Part shown: piece after piece, positions 1 through 6,461 of the stretch
Numbering within the stretch: the first letter of the stretch is position 1
Layout: every line of letters starts with the position of its first letter
NCBI GenBank assembly: GCA_002304995.1
Contig: DBPV01000025.1
Coordinates: 542-7,170, forward strand
Direction of reading: 5' to 3'
Length of the DNA stretch: 6,629 nt
Source of the DNA: Syntrophaceae bacterium UBA1411
GTDB lineage: Bacteria; Desulfobacterota; Syntrophia; Syntrophales; Smithellaceae
Translations under genes and position numbers: made by a program
The notes under the pieces: generated by a model
Seen by the model: the letters and a program-made list of their open reading frames with translations, nothing else
What the model was told of the DNA's origin: nothing
Databases searched by the model: none

Positions 1-251
1 GCGGTTTCATAGGGAATGTAACGGGCCAGTTCGATCTCCAGGGGATAAGCGTCCGGATGATACTTGGGAATATTGAGCTGTCTGCTCAGCAGATCGATGA
101 TCTGCTGTTCGCTGACGATCCCCATGCGCGTGAGATACTGCCCCAGCTTCAAACCGGCCTTTTTTTGCTCGACGAGCGCCTGTTTCAGACGGTCGTCCGT
201 TATCAGACCGTCATCCACCAGCATTTCCCCCAGACGTTTCTTGATTTTCAT
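1..251 (-). CDS. Type IV pilus assembly ATPase, MshE/PilB/GspE family, N-terminal fragment
   Basis: Only the first 83 codons are present; the gene runs off the left edge and full-length relatives are roughly 550-600 residues. The protein starts MKIKKRLGEML. It shows two tandem 24-residue MshEN motifs. The first spans residues 6-29 with R6, L7, G8, L11, L22, L26 and Q29. A five-residue spacer (KKAGL) follows. The second spans residues 35-58 with K35, L36, G37, L40, I51, L55 and Q58. This domain opens many GspE/PilB/MshE ATPases, and in MshE it binds cyclic-di-GMP. The ATPase would power pilin polymerisation at the cytoplasmic face of the inner membrane. The start is supported by GGAGG at 256-260, four bases upstream. 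It follows the ExeA-like gene by 30 bases, as mshE follows mshM/mshN in MSHA loci. The Walker motifs lie outside the window, so a stand-alone MshEN-domain protein cannot be fully excluded. Confidence 0.85.
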   Translation of the reverse strand, partial: MKIKKRLGEMLVDDGLITDDRLKQALVEQKKAGLKLGQYLTRMGIVSEQQIIDLLSRQLNIPKYHPDAYPLEIELARYIPYET

Positions 252-255
252 CTGT

Positions 256-260
256 CCTCC
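256..260 (-). promoter_or_regulatory. Ribosome binding site of the assembly ATPase gene
   Basis: GGAGG on the minus strand lies four bases upstream of the ATG at 251. It fixes the start of the truncated ATPase gene, and lies wholly in the 30-base gap after the previous stop. Confidence 0.75.
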
Positions 261-281
261 GCCATAGCTCCGATGCGATCC

Positions 282-1889
282 CTAGAGAAGCAACGTGTCG
301 CCGTTGATGATCACCGTATCCTGATCCGACTGCAGCAGGACGCGGGCGGAAAGGGCCAGTTCATAAGGCAAGCGCCGCACGGCCTGGTGAGCCTCTTCCA
401 GGTTGTTGAAATGCTGATCCAGCACGATGACAAATTGTTTCCCTTCGTGTTTGTTCCATAAAGAAAGAAAGCGGATCGGAGGAACATAGCTCAAATCTTT
501 CTTTTCGATGAAGGAATAATAGACCGGCTCCAGTTCTTTGCCCGACTGAAGGGAAACCAGAATGGCGGCCGATTTCAGCGAACGGGCGGTTTCGGGGATG
601 GCCGGCACGGAAATCACGTCTCCCTGCCGCGTTTGATTGATGTTGGCGATCCAGGGATTGGCGGCGAGCAACTTTCTTGTCATTTCCCTGCCCGCGTCAC
701 CGTATATATTTTCCAGTATTTTCCAGATGGTCATGTTCTTCCGAAGCGTGATGGTGCCGAGGGATTCGGGAAGTTGCTCCGGCGCCGGAACGCCAACCGC
801 CTTGCCGCTGTCGGCGTAAACCTGGACGTCTATAACCTTTTGAGCCTCATCGGCAGGCTGCGGTGCTGCGGAAACTTGGACGGGCGGCGCAACCGTCGAA
901 GCGGGTCGAATGCTGAATCCGGCGATAAGCGACCGGATCTGGCCGGATTTACCCGTCTTCATGAACGGATTTACGTAATAAAGGACTGACGCGGCGACGA
1001 GCGCCGCAAGCAAAAGCCCCATGGAGGCCCAGGCAATGCGTTTGAAGCCCGGCCTGTTCATTTTGCTGATGGACCGGCGCACCAGAAACCAGCCGGCCCT
1101 GTTTTGGCCGCGGATGATCATCATCAAGAGCGCCTGGTGGCACAGGGACACGACCTTGCGGGGATATCCCCGCGTGGCGAGATACACGGCCAGCAGACCG
1201 CCGAACGTAAAGACCGGCTTGCGCCCCGGATCCTGGCTGGCCACGGCGATGCGATGGGCGATCATGGCCCGGGTCTGCCGAAACGACAGCGGCCGCAGCG
1301 AATACAGATAGTTCACACGATCCAGCAGATTTGCCCGCGCGGTGAGATTTCTGCGAAACTCCGGCTGGGCGAAGATGATGATTTGCAGCAGCTTGAAGCT
1401 GTTGGTTTCGTAGTTCAAAAATTCGCGCAGGATTTCCAGGCAGTCGTCCGGGATTTTCTGCCCTTCATCGATGATCAGAACGATGTTTTTCTGTTCCTGG
1501 ACTCCCTTTTCAAAAAGAAAGGTTTTGATCTTCTCCTTGACGTGCCAATCGGAATCGTCCGGAGAAACGTCCGCAATGCCGAGAATCGCGGCGACCGTCA
1601 TCACAAAAGAATGCCGGCTGTCCACCGCCGGGTCCATGAGCAGAAAGGTTTCTATCTCCGGCGCATCGGTTGCGGCAGGCAGGGATAAATTCTGGATGAG
1701 TTTGCGGCACAGCGTCGTCTTTCCCGTTCCCACCGCGCCGATGACAATGTTCAGCCCGCGCCTTAAACGAATGGCCAGTTCGAGCCTTTGCAGGCAGGCG
1801 CTGTGCTGCGGCGAGGCGAAGAGAAACTCCGGTTCCGGCGAATTGGAAAAAGGCTCACGGTTAAATTCCAGAAGATTGAAATATTCCAT
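282..1889 (-). CDS. ExeA/MshM-type AAA ATPase with transmembrane segment and LysM-like periplasmic domain
   Basis: This 535-residue protein belongs to the ExeA/GspA/MshM family. Known members couple cytoplasmic ATPase activity to peptidoglycan binding and help insert or place secretins in the cell envelope. The N-terminus (MEYFNLLEFNREPFSNSP) is typical of the family. Walker A is GAVGTGKT at residues 51-58, Walker B is IVLIIDEGQ at 136-144, and a sensor-1-like strand IIIFAQPEF lies at 170-178. The ATPase core ends near residue 270. A hydrophobic segment at about 286-305 is a single membrane span, followed by a Pro/Ala-rich linker (329-375). Residues 378-432 look like a LysM domain (TITLRKNMTIWKILENIYG, then NPWI and GDVISVPAI), in place of the peptidoglycan-binding domain of Aeromonas ExeA. 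Residues about 484-530 faintly resemble a SPOR fold. It starts 15 bases after the secretin stop, behind a G-rich AGGGGG ribosome site. Confidence 0.9.
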   Translation of the reverse strand: MEYFNLLEFNREPFSNSPEPEFLFASPQHSACLQRLELAIRLRRGLNIVIGAVGTGKTTLCRKLIQNLSLPAATDAPEIETFLLMDPAVDSRHSFVMTVAAILGIADVSPDDSDWHVKEKIKTFLFEKGVQEQKNIVLIIDEGQKIPDDCLEILREFLNYETNSFKLLQIIIFAQPEFRRNLTARANLLDRVNYLYSLRPLSFRQTRAMIAHRIAVASQDPGRKPVFTFGGLLAVYLATRGYPRKVVSLCHQALLMMIIRGQNRAGWFLVRRSISKMNRPGFKRIAWASMGLLLAALVAASVLYYVNPFMKTGKSGQIRSLIAGFSIRPASTVAPPVQVSAAPQPADEAQKVIDVQVYADSGKAVGVPAPEQLPESLGTITLRKNMTIWKILENIYGDAGREMTRKLLAANPWIANINQTRQGDVISVPAIPETARSLKSAAILVSLQSGKELEPVYYSFIEKKDLSYVPPIRFLSLWNKHEGKQFVIVLDQHFNNLEEAHQAVRRLPYELALSARVLLQSDQDTVIINGDTLLL

Positions 1890-1904
1890 CTTACGGCCCC
1901 CTGA

Positions 1905-3506
1905 CTACCGGATGACGGTCCGTCCGGTTTCGGCTGCATCCTGGTCCGCGGAAGGAATTTTTGCTCCGCTGGCCATCTGCAGAATTTTCGGCGTGATGAA
2001 AATCAACACTTCTTCCATTTTGTCGCTCTTGCTGTCGGCCTTGAAAACCCAGCCCAGACCGGGAACGTCTTTCAGCCAAGGCCAGCCCGCATCTCCATCC
2101 GATTTGGTATTTTTGGTGAGTCCGGAGATGACGATGGTTTCCCCGTCCTTGACGATCAGCACCGTCTGCGTCTGTTTCTTGATGATGTAGGGATCGCCCA
2201 GCCTTGTGGTCCGGGTCATGTCCACCTCGTCCTTTTTGACAAAAATCGTCATTTTCAGATTGCTGCCGTCAATCACGTGAGGCGTGATTTCCAGGCGCAG
2301 TACGACATCTTCAAACTTGGTCGAGTAAGTGGGCGTCGTTCCGATCCCCGACGATTCAACGCTCGTGTAGGGAACCTTTTCGCCGTTTTCCGTATAGGCT
2401 TTCTGGTTATCCAGCGTGGTGATGGAAGGACTGGAAAGGATGTTCAGCTTGCTGTCTTTCTGCAGAGCCTGTAGTTCCACTTCCAGCAGGTTGCCGCCGA
2501 TGACGCCGAACATCAGCCCCAGCGTACCCAGCGGACCGGTTGCGGCATCCAGAATGCTGGCCCCCGCGCTGCCGGCCGGAAAATTTACGCCGAAGCCCCG
2601 GTTGCCGACACCGCCGGTCGGCACGCCTTTGCCGCCGGTGACGATCAGATTTTCTCTTCCGCCCAATGTGCCGCTGCTGTACCCGCCCCACTTGATGCCC
2701 AGATCCCGGGCGACGTTTTTTGTGGTTTCCACGATGTGCGCTTTGATTAAAATCTGCGGCGTCGGTTTGTCCAGTTTTTCAATGATCGGCAGCATGCGCT
2801 CCAGATCCTGGGAAATCGCGGAAATGACGAGCGAGTTGCTGTGTTCATGGAGTTTCACGGAGCCGCGCGTTTTGCCGTCCTTGTCCTTGGTCAGGAACTC
2901 CTGGAGGGTCTCCATGAGTTTCTTGGGGTCGGCATAGTCGATTTTGACGACCACCGGATTCATCAGCGGTTCGACCCACTGAATATCGCGAAGCTGAACT
3001 TTTCTTTTGAGCTCCTGCTCGAGATCTTCAATGGTCATGACGCGGATAATGCTCCCCTCCCAGACGTAGGATAAGCCGTTGGTCTTGAGCAGTCCGGTAA
3101 AGGCTTCGTCCCAGGGGACGGAGCGGAAATCGACGCTCACCTCGCCTTTCAGGTCATTCTTTACCAGCAGATTGAGATTGACGGATTTGGCCATCGCCCG
3201 GAGCACCGCCTTGATTTCCGCCTGACGCATGGTTAAGTTGATGAGCTTTTTCGGCAGCTTTTTTTCCGTATCGCCGAAGACCGCGGCGTTCGTCGGTTTG
3301 GAAACGATCTGCTGCTGAATATCGATCTTTTTAGATTTGATTTCCGGAGAATGCCCCTGGGCCGTATCCGCCAGGACGTTCCACTTTTCAAAAAAAGGAT
3401 CCTTCTTGGCGCTTTTGGCGCTGCCCGAACAGCCCGCAAAGACGATCATCATTCCCAGAACGACGATCCATGGGACGGATTTTATCATGACCGCATTCAA
3501 CCTCAC
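1905..3506 (-). CDS. mshL: Pilus secretin, MshL/PilQ type, probable outer-membrane lipoprotein
   Basis: This 533-residue protein should form the ring-shaped outer-membrane pore for the pilus. Residues 8-25 form a hydrophobic signal ending in VFAG before Cys26, a lipobox-like site; F at -3 is less common than L. Residues about 89-158 form an STN domain (LTMRQAEIKAVLRAMAKSVN). Residues about 181-250 form a secretin N1/NolW-like domain ending in KLDKPTPQILI. A Gly-rich stretch (272-337) precedes the secretin core (340-510), with LSSPSITTLDNQKA at 357-370, ETIVISGL at 456-463 and the signature VPGLGWVF at 481-488, ending EEVLIFITPKIL. The start is GTG, preferred because AGGGAGG lies seven bases upstream; an ATG at codon 7 is the alternative and would keep the signal. 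Its position between PilP-like and ExeA-like genes matches mshL. PilQ or another T4P/T2SS secretin name would also fit. Confidence 0.93.
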   Translation of the reverse strand: MRLNAVMIKSVPWIVVLGMMIVFAGCSGSAKSAKKDPFFEKWNVLADTAQGHSPEIKSKKIDIQQQIVSKPTNAAVFGDTEKKLPKKLINLTMRQAEIKAVLRAMAKSVNLNLLVKNDLKGEVSVDFRSVPWDEAFTGLLKTNGLSYVWEGSIIRVMTIEDLEQELKRKVQLRDIQWVEPLMNPVVVKIDYADPKKLMETLQEFLTKDKDGKTRGSVKLHEHSNSLVISAISQDLERMLPIIEKLDKPTPQILIKAHIVETTKNVARDLGIKWGGYSSGTLGGRENLIVTGGKGVPTGGVGNRGFGVNFPAGSAGASILDAATGPLGTLGLMFGVIGGNLLEVELQALQKDSKLNILSSPSITTLDNQKAYTENGEKVPYTSVESSGIGTTPTYSTKFEDVVLRLEITPHVIDGSNLKMTIFVKKDEVDMTRTTRLGDPYIIKKQTQTVLIVKDGETIVISGLTKNTKSDGDAGWPWLKDVPGLGWVFKADSKSDKMEEVLIFITPKILQMASGAKIPSADQDAAETGRTVIR

Positions 3507-3513
3507 GGCACAA

Positions 3514-3520
3514 CCTCCCT
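3514..3520 (-). promoter_or_regulatory. Strong ribosome binding site deciding the GTG start of the secretin
   Basis: AGGGAGG on the minus strand lies seven bases upstream of the GTG at 3506, within the 23-base gap after the PilP-like gene. It is the clearest Shine-Dalgarno match inside the operon, and supports GTG over the in-frame ATG at 3488. Confidence 0.75.
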
Positions 3521-3529
3521 GTTTAAAAA

Positions 3530-4018
3530 TTATTCCTGGATGGGAACATGCAGTTCCTCGCCCGTTTTGCGATTGACAATGACGACGCGCGACGGTGCAA
3601 CATGCTTCACCACATATCCCTCAATGTCAAGAGATTCGCCCGCTTCATACTCCCAGCCGTTGATAATCGCCATCTTTTTCCGGCCGGTGTCCACATAGCC
3701 GGAATAAAGAAACTTCGCCGCATCGGCGCTGACCGTGTCTTTTCCCAGGAATTCCCGGTAAGCCGCCTTCTCCCAGAACGGATTTTTCCCCCACTCAATT
3801 TCCGCGTTTTTGGCGATATAAGCGTCAACGCCGACCATCTTCTGCTGCAAAAGTTCCGCGCCGAGCTCCGAAACAAACGCATCCACCGGCGCTGTTCCGT
3901 CTTGCGCCTGCGGCTTTTTAGCCGCGGGCCCGGCAAGAAATAACTCATAGACGGCGTAAAGCACAAACAAAGCAGCCACAGCCAGAATGATGATTTGTCT
4001 CTTGTTTAATTTCTTCAT
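3530..4018 (-). CDS. PilP/MshK-like inner-membrane pilus alignment protein
   Basis: This 162-residue protein is short, membrane-anchored and periplasmic. Residues 8-28 (IIILAVAALFVLYAVYELFLA) are hydrophobic and preceded by a positively charged start (MKKLNKRQ), so the C-terminus should face the periplasm. The KNPF at 78-81 resembles the (R/K)DPF-type motif of PilP/GspC/MshK proteins. The region from about 102 on (FLYSGYVDTGRKKMAIING, then YEAGESLDIEGY and VVIVNRKTGEELHVPI) has the pattern of the small beta domain of PilP/GspC. Such proteins bridge the PilN-PilO subcomplex to the N-domains of the secretin. No lipobox Cys is seen, whereas classical PilP is a lipoprotein. It lies 18 bases after the PilO-like gene and 23 bases before the secretin, the expected MSHA and pilMNOPQ position. 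Its ribosome site is weak (GAAAGA). Assignment rests on context and pattern, not on a strong motif. Confidence 0.75.
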   Translation of the reverse strand: MKKLNKRQIIILAVAALFVLYAVYELFLAGPAAKKPQAQDGTAPVDAFVSELGAELLQQKMVGVDAYIAKNAEIEWGKNPFWEKAAYREFLGKDTVSADAAKFLYSGYVDTGRKKMAIINGWEYEAGESLDIEGYVVKHVAPSRVVIVNRKTGEELHVPIQE

Positions 4019-4036
4019 TTTCTTTCGCGATAATTA

Positions 4037-4576
4037 TTAATTGGCCAGCGCGATCCGGATTTTCATCTTCAGTTCCATGGCATCACTCAACTGCCGGATA
4101 TCAATTTCTTCGATCTGCTCAATATAGGGCATGGCCCCCAGTCCGGTGAGCATTTTCCGCATGCCGCCAAACTCCCCCTTCAACGCCGCGTTATACAGCA
4201 GATGCGGCGAACCCGGCGCAATGGATTTGACGTCCGGCGTCAACGCGATGGTTATCAGACCGGCCTTTCCCGCCTCCACGCGAAAGGCATCCTGAAACTT
4301 TTCCACGTCCTGCCGCGGCAGCTTGCCGGTTGACGGATTGGGCAGCGTGTGAACGTCGTTTTTGCCGTTTGCCCCCTGCAGCACCTGATAAAGCTTTCCC
4401 AGCTCCTTCTGTTCATTGATGGCCGCCTGAATTTTGTCGGCCTCAGCCGCTTTCCCTGCATTATACCGGTAAAACGGGAGAAGAACCAGAAGGACGATCA
4501 GAACAACGATTCCGCCGCAAATGAGCATGTAGCTGATGGTGTTGGAGGGAAGGGTCCCGTTTATTTTTTTTATCAT
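4037..4576 (-). CDS. pilO: PilO/MshJ-like inner-membrane pilus alignment protein
   Basis: This 179-residue protein has the PilO/GspM layout. A short cytoplasmic N-terminus is followed by one membrane span at about 14-36 (YMLICGGIVVLIVLLVLLPF), then a predicted coiled-coil-like helix at 38-67 (AAEADKIQAAINEQKELGKL). A small ferredoxin-like periplasmic domain follows at about 95-179. The motif LKGEFGGMRKMLTGLGAMPYI at 133-153 matches the PilO pattern in which a strand (L.G.y..l..fl..L...p.i) precedes the last beta strands. PilO pairs with PilN in the inner membrane and contacts PilP. The ATG lies only two bases after the stop of the PilM-PilN gene and has no convincing ribosome site of its own, so translation is probably coupled. 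Codons 2-5 contain eight consecutive A bases. The short C-terminus and order suggest MshJ as an alternative name. Confidence 0.82.
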   Translation of the reverse strand: MIKKINGTLPSNTISYMLICGGIVVLIVLLVLLPFYRYNAGKAAEADKIQAAINEQKELGKLYQVLQGANGKNDVHTLPNPSTGKLPRQDVEKFQDAFRVEAGKAGLITIALTPDVKSIAPGSPHLLYNAALKGEFGGMRKMLTGLGAMPYIEQIEEIDIRQLSDAMELKMKIRIALAN

Positions 4577-4578
4577 GA

Positions 4579-6426
4579 CTAGCCGATCTTCGCGTTGATG
4601 GTGAACTGGACAATATCTTTTTTCTTAAAAGTGACGAGGCTGCTCTTTTGCACCGTCACATTCCGCAGCATGGGCGAATTTTCCAGCTTCATGACATACT
4701 GGGCCAAAAGCCCGTCCAGAGCGCTGCGCTCGCCCAGAACCACACCTTCAATGACAACGCTTTCTCCCGCTTCTTTCTGGGGCGTGCCTTTTGCGGGCGC
4801 CGCTGCTCCGGCAACCGGCAGGGCCATCTGCAATCTGGTCAGCCGGACGTGGTCCGGCGTCAGAAACGACAATTCGCCGATCAGAGCCATCCCCTTGTAT
4901 CGACCGGCGTACAGCCGGTTGGCTGAGTGGCGCAGTTTCACGTCTTTTGCCATCGCCGCCATTTTATCCTTGGACAAAAGCGGATGATAGCGCGACAGTT
5001 CCTGCTGAAGCTTTTTTTGTTTGACGCTCAAATGCGTTGTGGCAATTCCCTGATAAATCACAATAGCCAGACAGACGGCCAGGGCCGCCGCAAACGCGGC
5101 AAAGATGCCGCGGTTGACTCTTTTGACAAAAGCCTCTTTGTTTTTTTCCACATACGTGTACAGGGCATTGGGCGTATATTTCCTGTCCGACAAAGCCAGG
5201 CCGATCGCCGGAACGAGGGCGACTCTTTCAGCAAGACCGAGAGAATCGGCCTGCGCCGGCGCGTTCTTTGCCGGAAACGGATTGAACATGTCGCTGGGAG
5301 TTGCCAGTTGCTCGCCGATATACTGTTTCAGCGGACGGCAAAACAGGTTCATGATGGATGAAATATAGACCTTTTCCACTTTTTCATAGCCGACCGACGC
5401 CGTATAGTATTCCAGGGTTCTCTCAATCTGGCGCGTGAGTCTTTCCAGGGCCGGAGCGATCATCTCCCCGATCTTTTCCTCCGACCACACGATGCCCTCT
5501 TCGGTCTCAATTACTTTCCGGGGATCGTCGGCAATCTCCTGCAGGATTTTTCCGATTTGCCCGGGCGGCAACGAAATTCCGGGAAAGAACTCGGCGAGAT
5601 ACTCGGAAATGGCCTCCATCATGCTGCTGATGCCTGTCTTGATGCCGCGCGTCATCACCAGATTGTTTTTGCTGAAGATGTCGATGCGCGAAAAATCATG
5701 GCCGACATAGAGGCTCGCGAAGGCCGTTTCGGCGACACTGATCCACCGGGTTCGGAAAATGTTCTGAATGGCAAAAGGAGCGATGGTGATTCCGGCCGGC
5801 GAAATTCCGATCGATGAAAACATTTTCCTGGCGCTTTCCACCTGCGCTTTGGGGGCGCTGTACGCCATCACCAGATATTTGGGAATGCCCTGATCATTGA
5901 CCTCGCCCTGCATTTCATAGTCAAAGATCATCTCCCGTTCGTCGATCGGATTTTCTTTCCTCGCTGTCCAGTAAACAACGTTTTCCAGTTCCTTGCGGGA
6001 AACGATCGGAACCTTCAGGTGCTGAACGTTCACCTCTGCGGCATTCATCATGGTCCAGACGTCACAGCGGTCGAGCGGACCGGCAAAAGCCGTGAGCGTC
6101 TCCTTGAGAAGATCGCGAAACGCATCGGTGGATTTGTCCATTCCTTCGTCGAGCGAAAGAATTTTTTGATCAAGCAGAACGGGCCGGCCGTCGGCGCTCT
6201 TTGTCATTTTGGCAAAACTGATCACGTCCCGCCCGACATCAACGCCCACACAAATACGCCGCTTTCCTGCAAACCATCCGGGAAAATTCACTGAATGCTT
6301 GGCTGTTTTCTTTTGTTTCGGCGGGGATTTCTCGATGACGTTCGCTGCATCATCAAGAGGCGTCCGTGCTCCGCGAATAACATTCAGCAACCTTTCCGTG
6401 GAATTGATGTCCTTTTTGAGAGCCAA
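4579..6426 (-). CDS. PilM-PilN (MshI-type) fusion protein of the pilus alignment complex
   Basis: This 615-residue protein joins two normally separate pilus proteins. Residues 57-412 are a PilM-like actin-fold domain: phosphate-1-like VGVDVG at 60-65, LKVPIVSRKELENVVYWTARKE at 137-158, phosphate-2-like region at 238-265 and VPAIGLALSD at 405-414. Residues 415-615 are PilN-like: a short linker, a membrane span at about 441-459, a helix at 462-480, and a periplasmic ferredoxin-like domain with FLTPDHVRLTRLQM (521-534) and VVIEGVVLGERSALDGLLAQ. An Ala/Pro/Gly-rich loop (535-556) is inserted in that domain. The first 55 residues are a charged extension absent from typical PilM. The start is TTG: AGGAG lies five bases upstream, an in-frame TGA sits at 6439-6441, and no ATG is available before codon 73. 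PilM normally recruits PilN through a short PilN peptide; the fusion makes this link permanent. The nucleotide pocket looks eroded. Whether to call it MshI or PilMN is open. Confidence 0.85.
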   Translation of the reverse strand: MALKKDINSTERLLNVIRGARTPLDDAANVIEKSPPKQKKTAKHSVNFPGWFAGKRRICVGVDVGRDVISFAKMTKSADGRPVLLDQKILSLDEGMDKSTDAFRDLLKETLTAFAGPLDRCDVWTMMNAAEVNVQHLKVPIVSRKELENVVYWTARKENPIDEREMIFDYEMQGEVNDQGIPKYLVMAYSAPKAQVESARKMFSSIGISPAGITIAPFAIQNIFRTRWISVAETAFASLYVGHDFSRIDIFSKNNLVMTRGIKTGISSMMEAISEYLAEFFPGISLPPGQIGKILQEIADDPRKVIETEEGIVWSEEKIGEMIAPALERLTRQIERTLEYYTASVGYEKVEKVYISSIMNLFCRPLKQYIGEQLATPSDMFNPFPAKNAPAQADSLGLAERVALVPAIGLALSDRKYTPNALYTYVEKNKEAFVKRVNRGIFAAFAAALAVCLAIVIYQGIATTHLSVKQKKLQQELSRYHPLLSKDKMAAMAKDVKLRHSANRLYAGRYKGMALIGELSFLTPDHVRLTRLQMALPVAGAAAPAKGTPQKEAGESVVIEGVVLGERSALDGLLAQYVMKLENSPMLRNVTVQKSSLVTFKKKDIVQFTINAKIG

Positions 6427-6431
6427 AACTT

Positions 6432-6436
6432 CTCCT
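6432..6436 (-). promoter_or_regulatory. Ribosome binding site deciding the TTG start of the first gene
   Basis: AGGAG on the minus strand lies five bases upstream of the TTG at 6426. An in-frame TGA at 6439-6441 excludes any upstream start, so the TTG is the only well-placed start codon for the operon's first gene. Confidence 0.75.
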
Positions 6437-6448
6437 GATCAAAACAAC

Positions 6449-6461
6449 ATCTTAAAAAGAT
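6449..6461 (-). repeat. Small perfect inverted repeat in the 5' leader
   Basis: ATCTT-TTT-AAGAT on the minus strand forms a five-base-pair stem with a three-base loop, 12 bases upstream of the AGGAG ribosome site. It is AT-rich and weak; it could be an operator half, a leader hairpin or chance. Confidence 0.3.

Larger units (their letters stand above)
1..6426 (-). other. MSHA-like type IV pilus assembly operon (partial)
   Basis: Six collinear minus-strand genes with gaps of 2, 18, 23, 15 and 30 bases run in the order PilM-PilN fusion, PilO-like, PilP-like, secretin, ExeA-like ATPase, assembly ATPase. This matches the established order mshI-J-K-L-M-(N)-E of MSHA pilus loci; classical pilMNOPQ clusters normally do not continue into an exeA-type gene and the extension ATPase. 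There is no counterpart of mshN (a TPR protein) between the ExeA-like and ATPase genes. The platform protein and pilin genes would be expected to the left of the window. No intergenic terminator is visible, so co-transcription from the 6427-6629 leader is likely. Confidence 0.75.

Noticed and set aside
1471..2190. A long plus-strand open frame (239 codons) opposite the ExeA-like and secretin genes
   Set aside because: It is antisense to two clearly conserved genes, crosses their boundary, is rich in Ser/Arg with no recognisable domain, and has no supporting context. It is a shadow of the real genes.
2416..2937. Plus-strand open frame of 173 codons opposite the secretin
   Set aside because: Low-complexity Pro/Ser-rich translation antisense to a well-conserved secretin; best explained by codon bias of the real gene.
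4564..4571. Run of eight A bases (minus strand) at the start of the PilO-like gene, considered as a phase-variation tract
   Set aside because: It encodes ordinary residues (Ile-Lys-Lys-Ile) in an AT-rich start region and is short for a slippage switch; no second evidence.
282..6426. Assignment to a type II secretion system instead of a pilus
   Set aside because: The PilM-PilN domains and the mshI-to-mshE gene order favour a pilus, and no GspC/D/L/M/G-K order is present; ExeA and secretin alone would have been ambiguous.
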